A DNA stretch of 64,000 nucleotides, taken from Bacteroidota bacterium (GTDB lineage Bacteria > Bacteroidota > Bacteroidia > Chitinophagales > Chitinophagaceae). Location of the stretch: NCBI GenBank assembly GCA_018268035.1, contig JAFDXI010000163.1:62001-126000 (forward strand). Direction: 5' to 3'. This document shows, in pieces, positions 54,594 through 63,826 of this stretch; the stretch's first letter is position 1, and the number at the start of each line of letters is the position of its first letter. The notes under the pieces are model-generated. The model had not been told where the DNA came from. It did not search any database and worked only from the letters and a program-made list of their open reading frames with translations. The translations under genes were made by a program, and so were the position numbers.

Positions 54594-55244
54594 ATGAATA
54601 AAAAACTTCGATACCTTTTATTATTCACAGCATTTATTTTTTGTTCGTTGTATGCACATGCTCAAAACCAACAAAAAGATTCAGTCGTGCAGTTATATGG
54701 CGTAGTGATGAGTGCAGATAGTTTAAGAGGCCTTGATGCTACCAGTATAATTGTTGTTGGTACAGGCAGGGGCACTATGACCAATAACCAGGGCGTTTTC
54801 TCCATTGCAGTTTTAAAAGGTGATACAATTCGTTTTTCAAGTATTGGCTTCAAAGACAAGACTACAATCATTCCACATAACCTTCAGGGCAATCAGTTTA
54901 GTGTCATTCAATTAATGGTCAATGATACTGCATATTTACCTGCAACCATTTTAAAACCACGCCCTTCACGCTCGCAGTTTGAACGGGATTTTGTAAATAC
55001 CAGTGTACCGGCAGATGCTTTGGAAATTGCCCGACGCAATAATGATGAAGCTACCAGAAAAGCATTAATCATGAGTTTACCGGCAGATGGTACTGAAGCT
55101 GTAAATATGCAATTCAGGCAACAGGCTGCTAAGGCATATTATTCCGGTCAGATACCTCCACAAAATATTTTTAACCCGATGGCTTGGGCAGAATTTATCC
55201 AGGCATGGAAACGAGGCGATTTCAAACGGCAATCATCGCAATAG
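54594..55244 (+). CDS. Exported protein with CarboxypepD_reg-like beta domain
   Basis: 216 residues. A Sec signal ends near LYAHAQ. Residues about 30-110 form the CarboxypepD_reg-like beta-sandwich common at the N-terminus of SusC-type receptors: VQLYGVVMSADSLRGLDATS, GRGTMTNNQGVFSIAVLKGD and IRFSSIGFKDKT. The remainder (EIARRNNDEATRKALIMSLP) is helical and unrecognised. It is too short to be a TonB-dependent receptor. Bacteroidota encode many stand-alone proteins of this kind with unknown roles. It is divergent from apbC. Confidence 0.82.
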   Translation: MNKKLRYLLLFTAFIFCSLYAHAQNQQKDSVVQLYGVVMSADSLRGLDATSIIVVGTGRGTMTNNQGVFSIAVLKGDTIRFSSIGFKDKTTIIPHNLQGNQFSVIQLMVNDTAYLPATILKPRPSRSQFERDFVNTSVPADALEIARRNNDEATRKALIMSLPADGTEAVNMQFRQQAAKAYYSGQIPPQNIFNPMAWAEFIQAWKRGDFKRQSSQ

Positions 55245-55731
55245 TTATAATAGTATTTTTCTTATCAACATACCTGTTTTTGTTGTTGAAAAAATAGAAA
55301 TATTTTGCATTTGTAGATGCTTGCTCAACGATTGTTGTATATCTTCAACAACAAAGAAAAATATTTCCCATGTTATTTATTTTCTTAATTATTTTTCAAC
55401 CAGAGTAATATATGCCTAAAGCGAATTATTTCATTACCTGTTGTAATTACTAATCCCATCCTCAAATTAATGGTTCCAGGTGGATATTCTGATTATGCAA
55501 TTTCTTATTAAGCAATTGGAAATGTGGAGTATTCATTTTCCTAAAAAAAGAAATTCGCCTAACCAGCATTCACTATGTGTCATGCGAGATATAAAGACTA
55601 TATCAATAAACCTCATTGAAACAGTTAAAAAACGATTATTAAATATTCTTACAACAGGCTTTGTCAAAATAATTACTAACAAAATATTTCATGTTAAATT
55701 GGGTTCATCAAACTTTCCCGTTAAAAACTCT
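55245..55731. other. Intergenic stretch, no supported gene
   Basis: About 490 bases with AT-rich sequence and no clear protein. An 86-codon frame at 55480-55740 has no recognisable features, and its 3' end overlaps the pfkA promoter box. A TTGTTG/CAACAA hairpin near 55332-55350 is visible but not followed by a convincing T-run. Confidence 0.55.
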
Positions 55732-55739
55732 TATTTTTG
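55732..55739 (+). promoter_or_regulatory. Putative -7 box (TATTTTTG) for pfkA-pyk
   Basis: Matches TAnnTTTG, 47 bases before the pfkA ATG. Confidence 0.5.
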
Positions 55740-55786
55740 AGCCGAGCAAGGAATTTTTTGTCAGCCTTTTAATAACTGATTGATTA

Positions 55787-56791
55787 ATGTCAGAAAAAGT
55801 TACCAAAATAGGCGTTCTTACTTCCGGTGGCGATTCACCCGGGATGAATGCTGCAATACGTGCCGTAGTCAGGACAGGACTTTATCACAAGCTGGAAGTG
55901 TATGGAATCATGCGGGGCTATAACGGAATGATTGAAGATGATATCTTCAAAATGGAATCCCGGTCTGTAGCCAATATCATACAGCGTGGTGGCACAATTT
56001 TAAAAACAGCCCGCAGCAAAGATTTTTATAATGAGGATGGCAGGAAAAGGGCTTTTGATATTTTACAAAAAAGAGGTATCAACGGGCTTGTAGTTATTGG
56101 AGGTGATGGCAGCTTTACCGGAGCCTATAAATTAAGCAGAGAGTTTGGTATCCCCTGTGTCGGTATCCCCGGTACAATTGATAAAGACTTATATGGTACT
56201 GACTTCACCATTGGTTTTGATACTGCAGTCAACACAGCCGTTGAATCAATTGATAAAATCAGGGATACAGCAGACTCACACGACAGGTTATTTATTGTTG
56301 AAGTAATGGGCCGGCATGCTGGATATATTGCTTTACACAGTGGCATTGCTACAGGTGCAGAAAATATATTAATGCCTGAAATCAATACTACGCTTGATGA
56401 TATGGTGGCTTCTCTTTCTGAACAGGAAAAAAGAAAAAAACTGGTCAACCTCGTTGTAGTTGCAGAAGGATATCAACCCGATCCTAACAATCCTGATTTA
56501 AGAGGTGCCGCAGAAGTAGCCCGCATTGTACAGGAAAAACTAAAAGGCCTTGAAACAAGGTTAACTATTTTAGGCCATATTCAGAGAGGAGGCCCTCCCA
56601 GTTGCATGGATCGTTTTATTGCAAGCCGTATGGGATATCATGCAGTGGAATGTTTGCTGGAAGGAAGACACAATGTGATGGTAGGTATTTTAAATAATAA
56701 CATGCACTATACACCATTAGAGATTGCTATTAGAGAGAAACAAAGAATCGGGGAAGACTGGATGAATATTGTAAAAATATTAGCCAGTTAA
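55787..56791 (+). CDS. pfkA: ATP-dependent 6-phosphofructokinase
   Basis: A 334-residue glycolytic enzyme that phosphorylates fructose 6-phosphate. GVLTSGGDSPGMNAAIRAVV opens the fold. GGDGS at residues 105-109 has Gly in the position that favours ATP over pyrophosphate. GTIDKDLYGTDFTIGFDTA carries the catalytic Asp, EVMGRHAGYIALHSGIATGA and ILGHIQRGGPPSCMDR contact substrate. The length matches bacterial PfkA (about 320-330). pyk follows after 33 bases on the same strand, so the two flux-controlling steps of lower and upper glycolysis are co-expressed. Confidence 0.96.
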   Translation: MSEKVTKIGVLTSGGDSPGMNAAIRAVVRTGLYHKLEVYGIMRGYNGMIEDDIFKMESRSVANIIQRGGTILKTARSKDFYNEDGRKRAFDILQKRGINGLVVIGGDGSFTGAYKLSREFGIPCVGIPGTIDKDLYGTDFTIGFDTAVNTAVESIDKIRDTADSHDRLFIVEVMGRHAGYIALHSGIATGAENILMPEINTTLDDMVASLSEQEKRKKLVNLVVVAEGYQPDPNNPDLRGAAEVARIVQEKLKGLETRLTILGHIQRGGPPSCMDRFIASRMGYHAVECLLEGRHNVMVGILNNNMHYTPLEIAIREKQRIGEDWMNIVKILAS

Positions 56792-56824
56792 GCTTCTCCC
56801 CATTTATAATTAAATAAAAATATT

Positions 56825-58318
56825 ATGTCAGAAGGTATAACAAAATACCTGTACAAGGAAATGGATAAACAAGCAGGTATTGAACATACATTTCACCGTA
56901 CCAAGATTGTAGCTACAGTGGGCCCGGCCTGTGACACCTATGAAAAAATGCTGGAACTGGCAAAAGCAGGTGTCAATGTTTTCCGGCTCAACTTTTCACA
57001 TGGCTCCCACGATGATAAAGCAAGGATACTTGCATATATCGAAAGGATGAATGATGAAGAACCTTTCAACGTTTGTTCACTCGCTGATTTGCAGGGCCCA
57101 AAGCTAAGGGTGGGTGAAATAAAAGATGGTGCCCTCGAAATAAATAATGGGGACATTCTGACTTTTACATCAAAAGAAAAAGTAGTTGGTACCAAAGAAA
57201 AGATTTATGTTTCTTATCCCAATCTTCATGCTGATGTAAAAATAGGTGACAAGATTTTAATTGATGATGGCAAACTGGAAGTGGTTGTCATTGAAATAAC
57301 ACCTGATGATGATGTAAAAGTAGCAGTTTCTTATGGTGGTATATTATTACCAAAAAAAGGATTGAATCTTCCTGATACAGAAATTTCATTACCTGCTCTT
57401 ACAGAAAAAGATTTACTTGACCTCGACTTTATCCTCGATCAGAAAGTGGACTGGATAGCATTGTCATTTGTGCGCAAAGCAGAAGACATCATTGATTTAA
57501 AAAGAAGGATCACAGAAAGAAACTCTCTCAGTAAAGTAATTGCCAAGATTGAAATGCCATCAGCATTGAAAGACTTACGCAATATCATCTTAGAATCTGA
57601 TGGTGTTATGGTCGCACGCGGTGATCTCGGTGTAGAACTTCCGGTTGAAAAAGTTCCGATGGCACAACGTGATATCATTCGCAAGTGCATACACCGTGCA
57701 AAACCTGTGATTGTTGCTACACAGATGATGGAAAGTATGATTGACCACATCAAACCCAACAGAAGTGAAATCACAGATGTGGCCAACGCTGTTTTGGAAG
57801 GTGCTGATGCAGTCATGTTAAGTGCTGAAACAGCTACAGGAAAACACCCTGTTTTAGTGGTGGATACAATGCGCCGTATCATCCTCGAAGTGGAAAAAAC
57901 AGAATACCGTTATAACCGCGAAGAAGATTTGAAACCCCTCGCCCACTCACCATCTTTTTTAAGTGATGCCATCTGTTATAACGCCTGTAAAATAGCCAAA
58001 GATGCCAATGCAGATGCTTTGATTGGAATGACGCAGAGTGGCTACACTGCATTTATGCTCAGCAGTTACCGGCCTCAAAGCCCGTTATATATTTTTACAA
58101 AAGTAAAAAGCCTCGTCAACCAGTTAAGTTTAAGCTGGGGTGTCAGGGCATTTTATTATGATGAAGAGGTAAGTCTTGATGATATTATTTTTGACCAGAT
58201 AAATATCTTAAAAGAAAGAGGCTTTATCAAATCGGAAGACGTGGTCATCAACACCGGTAGCACACCGGTGAATTTGCATTTGCCCACCAATGTATTAAAA
58301 ATTACAAAAATCGAATAA
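56825..58318 (+). CDS. pyk: Pyruvate kinase
   Basis: A 497-residue enzyme that makes ATP and pyruvate from phosphoenolpyruvate. TKIVATVGPACDTYEKMLEL starts the barrel, with VFRLNFSHGSHDDKARIL. SKVIAKIEMPSALKDLRNII carries the catalytic Lys and Glu. MVARGDLGVELPVEKVPMAQ is the metal-binding segment and DAVMLSAETATGKHP ends domain A. The C-terminal domain closes near VVINTGSTPVNLHLPTNVLK. A longer N-terminus than enteric PykF is typical of Bacteroidota. A strong terminator follows. Confidence 0.96.
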   Translation: MSEGITKYLYKEMDKQAGIEHTFHRTKIVATVGPACDTYEKMLELAKAGVNVFRLNFSHGSHDDKARILAYIERMNDEEPFNVCSLADLQGPKLRVGEIKDGALEINNGDILTFTSKEKVVGTKEKIYVSYPNLHADVKIGDKILIDDGKLEVVVIEITPDDDVKVAVSYGGILLPKKGLNLPDTEISLPALTEKDLLDLDFILDQKVDWIALSFVRKAEDIIDLKRRITERNSLSKVIAKIEMPSALKDLRNIILESDGVMVARGDLGVELPVEKVPMAQRDIIRKCIHRAKPVIVATQMMESMIDHIKPNRSEITDVANAVLEGADAVMLSAETATGKHPVLVVDTMRRIILEVEKTEYRYNREEDLKPLAHSPSFLSDAICYNACKIAKDANADALIGMTQSGYTAFMLSSYRPQSPLYIFTKVKSLVNQLSLSWGVRAFYYDEEVSLDDIIFDQINILKERGFIKSEDVVINTGSTPVNLHLPTNVLKITKIE

Positions 58319-58325
58319 AAACATC

Positions 58326-58348
58326 CCCCCTCAATTGGGGGTTTTTTT
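58326..58348 (+). terminator. Intrinsic terminator after pyk
   Basis: CCCCC pairs with GGGGG around a 6-base loop (58326-58341), followed by seven T residues. Confidence 0.9.
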
Positions 58349-58611
58349 ATCCTACGCATACGATTGCATTGAGGTCAGGTAAAATGATTTTGTACTTTTG
58401 AAAACATTCCTGAATTAAAATAAATCCTGCTTCACACAGGTAAATGGAAATTTGTGAAAACCTAAATGTTGACTTGGTTTAAGATAAGTAATGACAATCT
58501 TTTTAATTCATTTATTAAATTTCCATACTTGTCTATAAAACAGAAGAAGAATATAATTCTGCAACAGGTAAACATGTAGTAGCTTTTTAAAAAAGAATAA
58601 AAATTATTTAC

Positions 58612-60249
58612 ATGAAGAAAATCCTCAGCATTTTATTCATCATCGCGACAATGCCTTGTTTTTCTCAATCAGCGCTCAACATTATACCACAGCCTGTAAA
58701 AGTAGAAGCCAAAGCCGGCACATTCACCATAACCGGCAACACAACAGTTTTTTTTACACAGAAAGAACTTTCAAAAAGTGCGGTTTTTTTAAACACTTAC
58801 TTTAAAAAGTATTATGGTTTTGCATTGCTTGTACAAAACAAACAATTATACCCGGAAGGGAAAATTGCATTGGAGATAAAGCCAAAAGTTGCCACCATAC
58901 CCGGTGGTTATGCCATGCAGGTAAATGGGAACAATATCACTATTACAGGCAACGATGCCCAGGGTGTTTTTTATGGCATTCAGACATTGATACAATTATT
59001 ACCTCCACAAAAATCAAACAGCCTTGCAGTGCAGCAATGCAGTATCGTTGATTCACCCCGTTTTGCATACCGCGGTCTGCATCTTGATTGCGGCCGTCAT
59101 TTCTTTTCTGTTGATTTTATTAAACAATATATTGATTTCATCGCGATGCATAAAATGAATACTTTTCACTGGCACTTAACTGAAGACCAGGGTTGGCGCA
59201 TCGAAATAAAAAAATACCCAAAGCTTACTGAAATTGGCAGTTGCAGGAAAGGCACTATCACTGGTCACCATCCCGGCACTGGCAATGATTGTAAAAAAGA
59301 TTGCGGTTATTACACCCAGGCACAGATAAAAGATGTAGTGAAATATGCAGCCGACAGGTATATAACCATTATTCCTGAAATAGAATTGCCTGGCCACTCA
59401 TCAGCAGCTATAGCAGCATATCCGCAGTTAAGTTGTTTTCCAAATGAAAATACACCCATCGCAAAGGGGGTTACGTGGTGTGGTGATTCCACAGGAAAAC
59501 AGGTACAACAAAGCTGGGGCGTATATCCCGATGTTTTTGCACCAACTGATTACACCTTCAAATTTTTGGAAAATGTTCTGGATGAAGTGATGCAACTTTT
59601 TCCTTCAAAATATATCCACATCGGTGGTGATGAATGTCCTAAAGAATATTGGGAACGTTCAGCATATTGCCAACAGTTAATAAAAGACAGTGGCTTAAAA
59701 AATGAAGAAGGACTGCAGAGTTATTTCATCCATAAAATCGAAAGATATTTAAACAGCAAAGGTCATTCTATAATTGGCTGGGATGAAATTTTAGAAGGAG
59801 GACTTGCACCTAACGCAACAGTAATGAGCTGGCGGGGTGAAGCTGGAGGTATAGCCGCTGCCCAACAACATCACAAGGTAATAATGACACCAACAACGTA
59901 TGTGTATTTTGATTACTCACAAACAAAACATGAAGACAGCCTCACCATTGGTGGTTACCTGCCAGTAGAGACTGTATATAATTATGAGCCATTGACACCA
60001 AATCTGACACCTGAAGAACAAAAATATATCATCGGAGCACAGGCAAACCTTTGGACTGAATATGTAAGCAACCCTGCAAAAGTTGAATATATGCTCTTCC
60101 CGCGTTTAGATGCTCTTAGCGAAGTATTATGGACACCTGCAAATGAAAAAGACTGGAATGGTTTTAAAGACCGATTGCAGCAACAATATAAGCGCTATGA
60201 TTTTTTACATATCCAATATAACCCGAAAGGAATTGACAAAGGAGAATAA
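58612..60249 (+). CDS. GH20 beta-N-acetylhexosaminidase
   Basis: 545 residues with a Sec signal ending near CFSQ. An N-terminal GH20b domain (about 20-145) has NIIPQPVKVEAKAGTF. The GH20 barrel follows: FAYRGLHLDCGRHFFSVDFI, NTFHWHLTEDQGWRIEIKKY, IIPEIELPGHSSAAIAAYPQ, and the catalytic pair D340-E341 in YIHIGGDECPKEYWERS. Later segments are SIIGWDEILEGGLAPNATVM and GAQANLWTEYV. It releases terminal GlcNAc or GalNAc in the periplasm. Gene 60302-62200, 52 bases downstream, would metabolise the phosphorylated sugar, so the pair forms an aminosugar-use unit. Confidence 0.95.
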   Translation: MKKILSILFIIATMPCFSQSALNIIPQPVKVEAKAGTFTITGNTTVFFTQKELSKSAVFLNTYFKKYYGFALLVQNKQLYPEGKIALEIKPKVATIPGGYAMQVNGNNITITGNDAQGVFYGIQTLIQLLPPQKSNSLAVQQCSIVDSPRFAYRGLHLDCGRHFFSVDFIKQYIDFIAMHKMNTFHWHLTEDQGWRIEIKKYPKLTEIGSCRKGTITGHHPGTGNDCKKDCGYYTQAQIKDVVKYAADRYITIIPEIELPGHSSAAIAAYPQLSCFPNENTPIAKGVTWCGDSTGKQVQQSWGVYPDVFAPTDYTFKFLENVLDEVMQLFPSKYIHIGGDECPKEYWERSAYCQQLIKDSGLKNEEGLQSYFIHKIERYLNSKGHSIIGWDEILEGGLAPNATVMSWRGEAGGIAAAQQHHKVIMTPTTYVYFDYSQTKHEDSLTIGGYLPVETVYNYEPLTPNLTPEEQKYIIGAQANLWTEYVSNPAKVEYMLFPRLDALSEVLWTPANEKDWNGFKDRLQQQYKRYDFLHIQYNPKGIDKGE

Positions 60250-60301
60250 AACTATATTTATACTATTAAAATCAAACAATAAAAATTAATACTCAATCAC
60301 T

Positions 60302-62200
60302 ATGGTAGATTCATTTGAAAAAATTCCGGTTGAAATTTTCCCTTCACCACAGGAAGGTTCAGTTTATGCAGCCAATGAGATTGCACAACTCATCAGGCAA
60401 AAACAAAAAGAAAATACAGTTTGCGTTTTAGGGCTTGCCACCGGCTCCACTCCCATCAACCTGTACAAAGAAATGGTGAGACTGCATAATGAAGAAGGAC
60501 TGAGCTTTAAAAATGTTATCACATTTAACCTTGATGAATATTTCCCGATAAAAAGAGAAGAATTTCAAAGCTACTGGAGTTTCATGCATCGGCATTTATT
60601 TGACCACATTGATATTGATCCTAAAAATATCCATATACCCAATGGTGATTTATCAAAAGATGCTGCCAAAAAATTCTGTATCGAATATGAACAAATGATT
60701 CAGGATGCAGGTGGCATAGATTTACAGATATTAGGTATTGGTAATAACGGACATATCGGTTTTAATGAACCTGGCTCCAGCATTTTTTCAAAAACACGTT
60801 TAACCAACCTCGACAACAATACCCGCATTGCCAATGCAAGGGAGTTTCAAAATATCACCAAAGTGCCAAGGCTAGCATTAACAATGGGCATCAGCACCAT
60901 CATGAAAGCCAAAAGGATCTTACTCATGGCCTGGGGATTTAAAGCGCCTGTGGTGGCAAAAGCAGTTGAAGAACATGTAACCGAACAAGTACCTGCAAGC
61001 ATACTGCAACAACATGATAACTGCACCTTTATTTTAGATGAATTAGCAGCTTCAGAATTAACCCGTTTTAAATCACCCTGGCTTACAGGTGAAATAGAAT
61101 GGACACCTAAAATGATTAAACGCGCTGTGGTAAACCTCGCATTAAAACTGGATAAACCTGTTTTAAGTTTAACTAACCATGATTACAACGAAAATGGTTT
61201 AGGTGAACTACTCGTGGAAGAAGGTGAAGCTTATGAAATCAATCTAAAAGTTTTTTATTTATTGCGTGACAGCATCACCGGATGGCCAGGTGGAAAACCT
61301 GCATCACAACTGCCTGCACATCCCGAACGCAGCCTGCCATATCCAAAACGTGTCATCATATTTTCACCACACCCCGATGATGATATCATTAGTATGGGTG
61401 GCACATTCATGCGCCTGCACGATCAGGGACATGAAGTACATGTTGCCTATCAAACAAGTGGCAACATCGCAGTTACTGATGAATTTGTAACACGCTTTAT
61501 AGAATTTGCTGTTGGCTTCGAAGGCATGTTTAATATCGACAATGAAAAAAGCAGTGAGATATTGGCCGAAGCACAGAGTTTTCTTTCCACAAAAGCACCA
61601 CAGGAATCAGATACTGCTGAAATACGTGCTATCAAGGGTTTGATAAGAAGAGGCGAAGCAAAAGCAACATGCCGTTATGTAGGTTTGCCAGAAGGCAGAT
61701 GGCATTTTCAAAACCTTCCATTTTATGAAACAGGCACTATTGAAAAGAAACCAATGGGCGAAGAAGATATTAAAATCACTATGGAATTATTGCGGTCAAT
61801 CAAGCCACACCAGGTTTATTGCGCTGGTGATTTAGCTGATCCACATGGCACACATAAAGTTTGCCTTGACATCGTTTTTGAAAGCCTGAAAAGAATAAAA
61901 GCCGAAGGTGACGAATGGGTAAAAGACTGCTGGATGTGGTTGTATAAAGGTGCATGGCAGGAATGGGATATAGCTGATATAGAAATGGCCATCCCTATGA
62001 GCCCGGGCCAGGTATTAAAAAAACGTCACGGGATTTTTATTCACCAAAGCCAGAAGGATTCAGTGCCTTTCCAGGGCAGCGACAGCCGTGAGTTCTGGGA
62101 AAGAGCTGAAGACAGAAATGCCAACACAGCCAGCCTGTATGCTGCATTAGGGTTAACCCGTTATGCAGCTATGGAAGCATTTGTGCGTTGGCATTATTGA
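60302..62200 (+). CDS. nagB: Glucosamine-6-phosphate deaminase fused to a PIG-L/LmbE deacetylase-like domain
   Basis: 632 residues, more than twice the length of plain NagB (about 266). Residues 1 to about 265 are NagB: LGLATGSTPINLYKEMVRLH, VITFNLDEYFP with D78-E79, and LGIGNNGHIGFNEPGSS. Residues about 345-630 are a PIG-L/LmbE-like domain: KRVIIFSPHPDDDIISMGGT with HPDDD at 357-361, and GDLADPHGTHKVCLDIVFES with the second metal motif. NagB makes fructose 6-phosphate and ammonia from glucosamine 6-phosphate. The PIG-L half may deacetylate GlcNAc-type substrates, which would let one protein do two steps, but it might instead be regulatory. Such fusions are known in Bacteroidota. Confidence 0.93.
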   Translation: MVDSFEKIPVEIFPSPQEGSVYAANEIAQLIRQKQKENTVCVLGLATGSTPINLYKEMVRLHNEEGLSFKNVITFNLDEYFPIKREEFQSYWSFMHRHLFDHIDIDPKNIHIPNGDLSKDAAKKFCIEYEQMIQDAGGIDLQILGIGNNGHIGFNEPGSSIFSKTRLTNLDNNTRIANAREFQNITKVPRLALTMGISTIMKAKRILLMAWGFKAPVVAKAVEEHVTEQVPASILQQHDNCTFILDELAASELTRFKSPWLTGEIEWTPKMIKRAVVNLALKLDKPVLSLTNHDYNENGLGELLVEEGEAYEINLKVFYLLRDSITGWPGGKPASQLPAHPERSLPYPKRVIIFSPHPDDDIISMGGTFMRLHDQGHEVHVAYQTSGNIAVTDEFVTRFIEFAVGFEGMFNIDNEKSSEILAEAQSFLSTKAPQESDTAEIRAIKGLIRRGEAKATCRYVGLPEGRWHFQNLPFYETGTIEKKPMGEEDIKITMELLRSIKPHQVYCAGDLADPHGTHKVCLDIVFESLKRIKAEGDEWVKDCWMWLYKGAWQEWDIADIEMAIPMSPGQVLKKRHGIFIHQSQKDSVPFQGSDSREFWERAEDRNANTASLYAALGLTRYAAMEAFVRWHY

Positions 62201-62633
62201 TGCTTCGCATTATGTATCTTTTTATGTAACCGGCATTTTTAATTCTATTCAACAGTAGTTGCGTCGCACACTGCAACTACTGCTTTTCTATTTAGCTCCG
62301 CATAGCTGTTCATAGTGTACATAAATTTCGCAAATACGCTGAATGTTAAAAATTTAAAAACTGTTTCTTTATTCATGTATTCATGGCAAATAAATATCCC
62401 TATCCACAAAATAAAAGACACCATGTCTCGCAATGAATTATTTTTAAATCCTTTATTTACCTCCATGACTTTGTGCTTACTATTTGTTTCCAAAGCTTAA
62501 TAACATTCAAACCACAATTCAGTATGTTTAAATATCATTTACACCTTTTACAATATTCTTAAATGGTTCAGTTTTGATTTATATGACTTTTGCAGTTGTA
62601 TCAAAGAATTGAATGTTTTCAAAAAAAATATGT
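62201..62633. other. Intergenic stretch with a terminator
   Basis: The terminator for the NagB fusion lies at 62253-62287. An 82-codon minus-strand frame at 62245-62493 runs through that hairpin and has no recognised family, so I do not annotate it as a gene. The rest is AT-rich leader of the DUF4342 gene. Confidence 0.6.
62253..62287 (+). terminator. Hairpin terminator after the NagB-PIG-L gene
   Basis: A perfect 10-bp stem (CAGTAGTTGC / GCAACTACTG) with a 10-base loop, followed by CTTTT. It lies 53 bases past the stop codon. Confidence 0.75.
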
Positions 62634-62885
62634 ATGGCAACAACAAAAGAATATTTTAAAGTGCACGGGGAAAACCTTGTGAAAAAAATCAAAGAACTAA
62701 TTGAAGAAGGTAACGTAAGAAAAGTAACTATCAATGATAAAAATGGTAAAGAACTCATGAGCTTTCCATTGACTATAGGAGTAGTTGGTGTAGTAGTTGC
62801 ACCTGTTCTGGCTGCTGTGGGTGCCATTGCTGCTTTGGTGGGTGAGTGCAGCATAGCGGTGGAAAGAGAAGATGAAACACAATAA
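62634..62885 (+). CDS. DUF4342-domain protein
   Basis: 83 residues from MATTKEYFKVHGENLVKKIK; an ATG 7 codons upstream is less likely. KIKELIEEGNVRKVTINDKN with GKELMSFPLTIGVVGVVVAP and VLAAVGAIAALVGECSIAVE is the DUF4342 pattern, a helix, a short beta hairpin, then a hydrophobic Gly/Ala/Val segment of membrane-segment length. The family function is not known. Similar small proteins often stand alone in genomes. A hairpin follows the stop codon. Confidence 0.8.
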   Translation: MATTKEYFKVHGENLVKKIKELIEEGNVRKVTINDKNGKELMSFPLTIGVVGVVVAPVLAAVGAIAALVGECSIAVEREDETQ

Positions 62886-62917
62886 GAATGGTGAACCATT
62901 TTAATGATTCACCATTC
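62886..62917. terminator. Perfect hairpin between convergent genes
   Basis: A 10-bp stem (GAATGGTGAA / TTCACCATTC) with a 12-base loop, starting at the DUF4342 stop codon. On the minus strand it is followed by TTATTGTG, so it may terminate the hydrolase gene there. Confidence 0.55.
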
Positions 62918-62939
62918 TCAAAACTGTTATGCTAAAACC

Positions 62940-63812
62940 TTAATACAATCCCTGTTTCACAGCATCATCGTAAGAAATTGCTCTTTGTTTTTGTGCACCT
63001 AAACTTTCAATACCTAATTCAACAATATCACCTGCTTTTAAATATCTCGGAGGTTTAAAACCAAGGCCTACCCCAAATGGTGTGCCTGTTGAAATAATAT
63101 CACCCGGCAACAGTGTCATGAATTGTGTAATATAAGATACCAGATAAGGCACATGAAAAATCATATCATTGGTATTGGAGTTTTGCAACAGTTCTCCATT
63201 AACTTTCAACCATAATGATAAATTATTCGGATTTGATATTTCATCTTTAGTAGCCATATAAGGACCAACCGGCGCAAACCTGTCGCTACTTTTTCCTTTA
63301 ACCCACTGCCCTCCTCTTTCAATCTGAAACGCCCTTTCAGAATAATCATTATGTAAAGCATAACCTGCCACAAAATCCATCGCATTTTCTTCACTCACAT
63401 AACTGGCCTTTTTTCCGATGATAACAGCCAACTCAACTTCCCAGTCTGTTTTAACCGATTCTTTTGGAATGATTACATCATCATGAGGGCCGCACAAAGC
63501 AGTTGTTGATTTAAAAAAAATAATTGGCTCTGCAGGAATGGGCGCATGAGTTTCTTCTGCATGCTTGGCATAATTCAAACCAATACAAACAATTTTTGAT
63601 GGTCTTGCTATAGGTGATGATAAACGCATATCATCTGCAACTAAAGGCAGGTTTTTATTTTCACTAATAAATTTTTCCAATCTTTTCAACCCATCAGTCG
63701 CAAAGAAAATTTCATCATAATCTTCATTCAATGCAGCAGTACTGTATTTTTTCCCATTGATTATTATTCCTGTCTGCTCTTTTCCTTCATTTCCATACCT
63801 GAATAGTTTCAT
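62940..63812 (-). CDS. Fumarylacetoacetase-family hydrolase (2,4-diketo-3-deoxy-fuconate hydrolase-like)
   Basis: 290 residues. The N-terminal domain (1-65) begins MKLFRYGNEGKEQTGIIING. The catalytic FAH domain has SKIVCIGLNYAKHAEETHAP, TDWEVELAVIIGKKASYVSE with the metal Glu, HNDYSERAFQIERGGQWVKG and STGTPFGVGLGFKPPRYLKA. The GQW-KGKSSD-FAPVGP region is characteristic of the branch that contains ureidoglycolate-lyase-like and 2,4-diketo-3-deoxy-L-fuconate hydrolases. A dehydrogenase gene ends 14 bases upstream on the same strand, which favours the fuconate role. That is inference. Confidence 0.88.
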   Translation of the reverse strand: MKLFRYGNEGKEQTGIIINGKKYSTAALNEDYDEIFFATDGLKRLEKFISENKNLPLVADDMRLSSPIARPSKIVCIGLNYAKHAEETHAPIPAEPIIFFKSTTALCGPHDDVIIPKESVKTDWEVELAVIIGKKASYVSEENAMDFVAGYALHNDYSERAFQIERGGQWVKGKSSDRFAPVGPYMATKDEISNPNNLSLWLKVNGELLQNSNTNDMIFHVPYLVSYITQFMTLLPGDIISTGTPFGVGLGFKPPRYLKAGDIVELGIESLGAQKQRAISYDDAVKQGLY

Positions 63813-63826
63813 AAAAATATTTTTTG

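Noticed and set aside
55480..55740. 86-codon plus-strand frame upstream of pfkA
   Set aside because: Basic, low-complexity translation with no recognisable motif, and its end overlaps the pfkA promoter box.
62245..62493. 82-codon minus-strand frame
   Set aside because: Its 3' end runs through the 10-bp terminator hairpin of the NagB-PIG-L gene, and the sequence matches no family. Chance frame in AT-rich DNA is the simpler reading.
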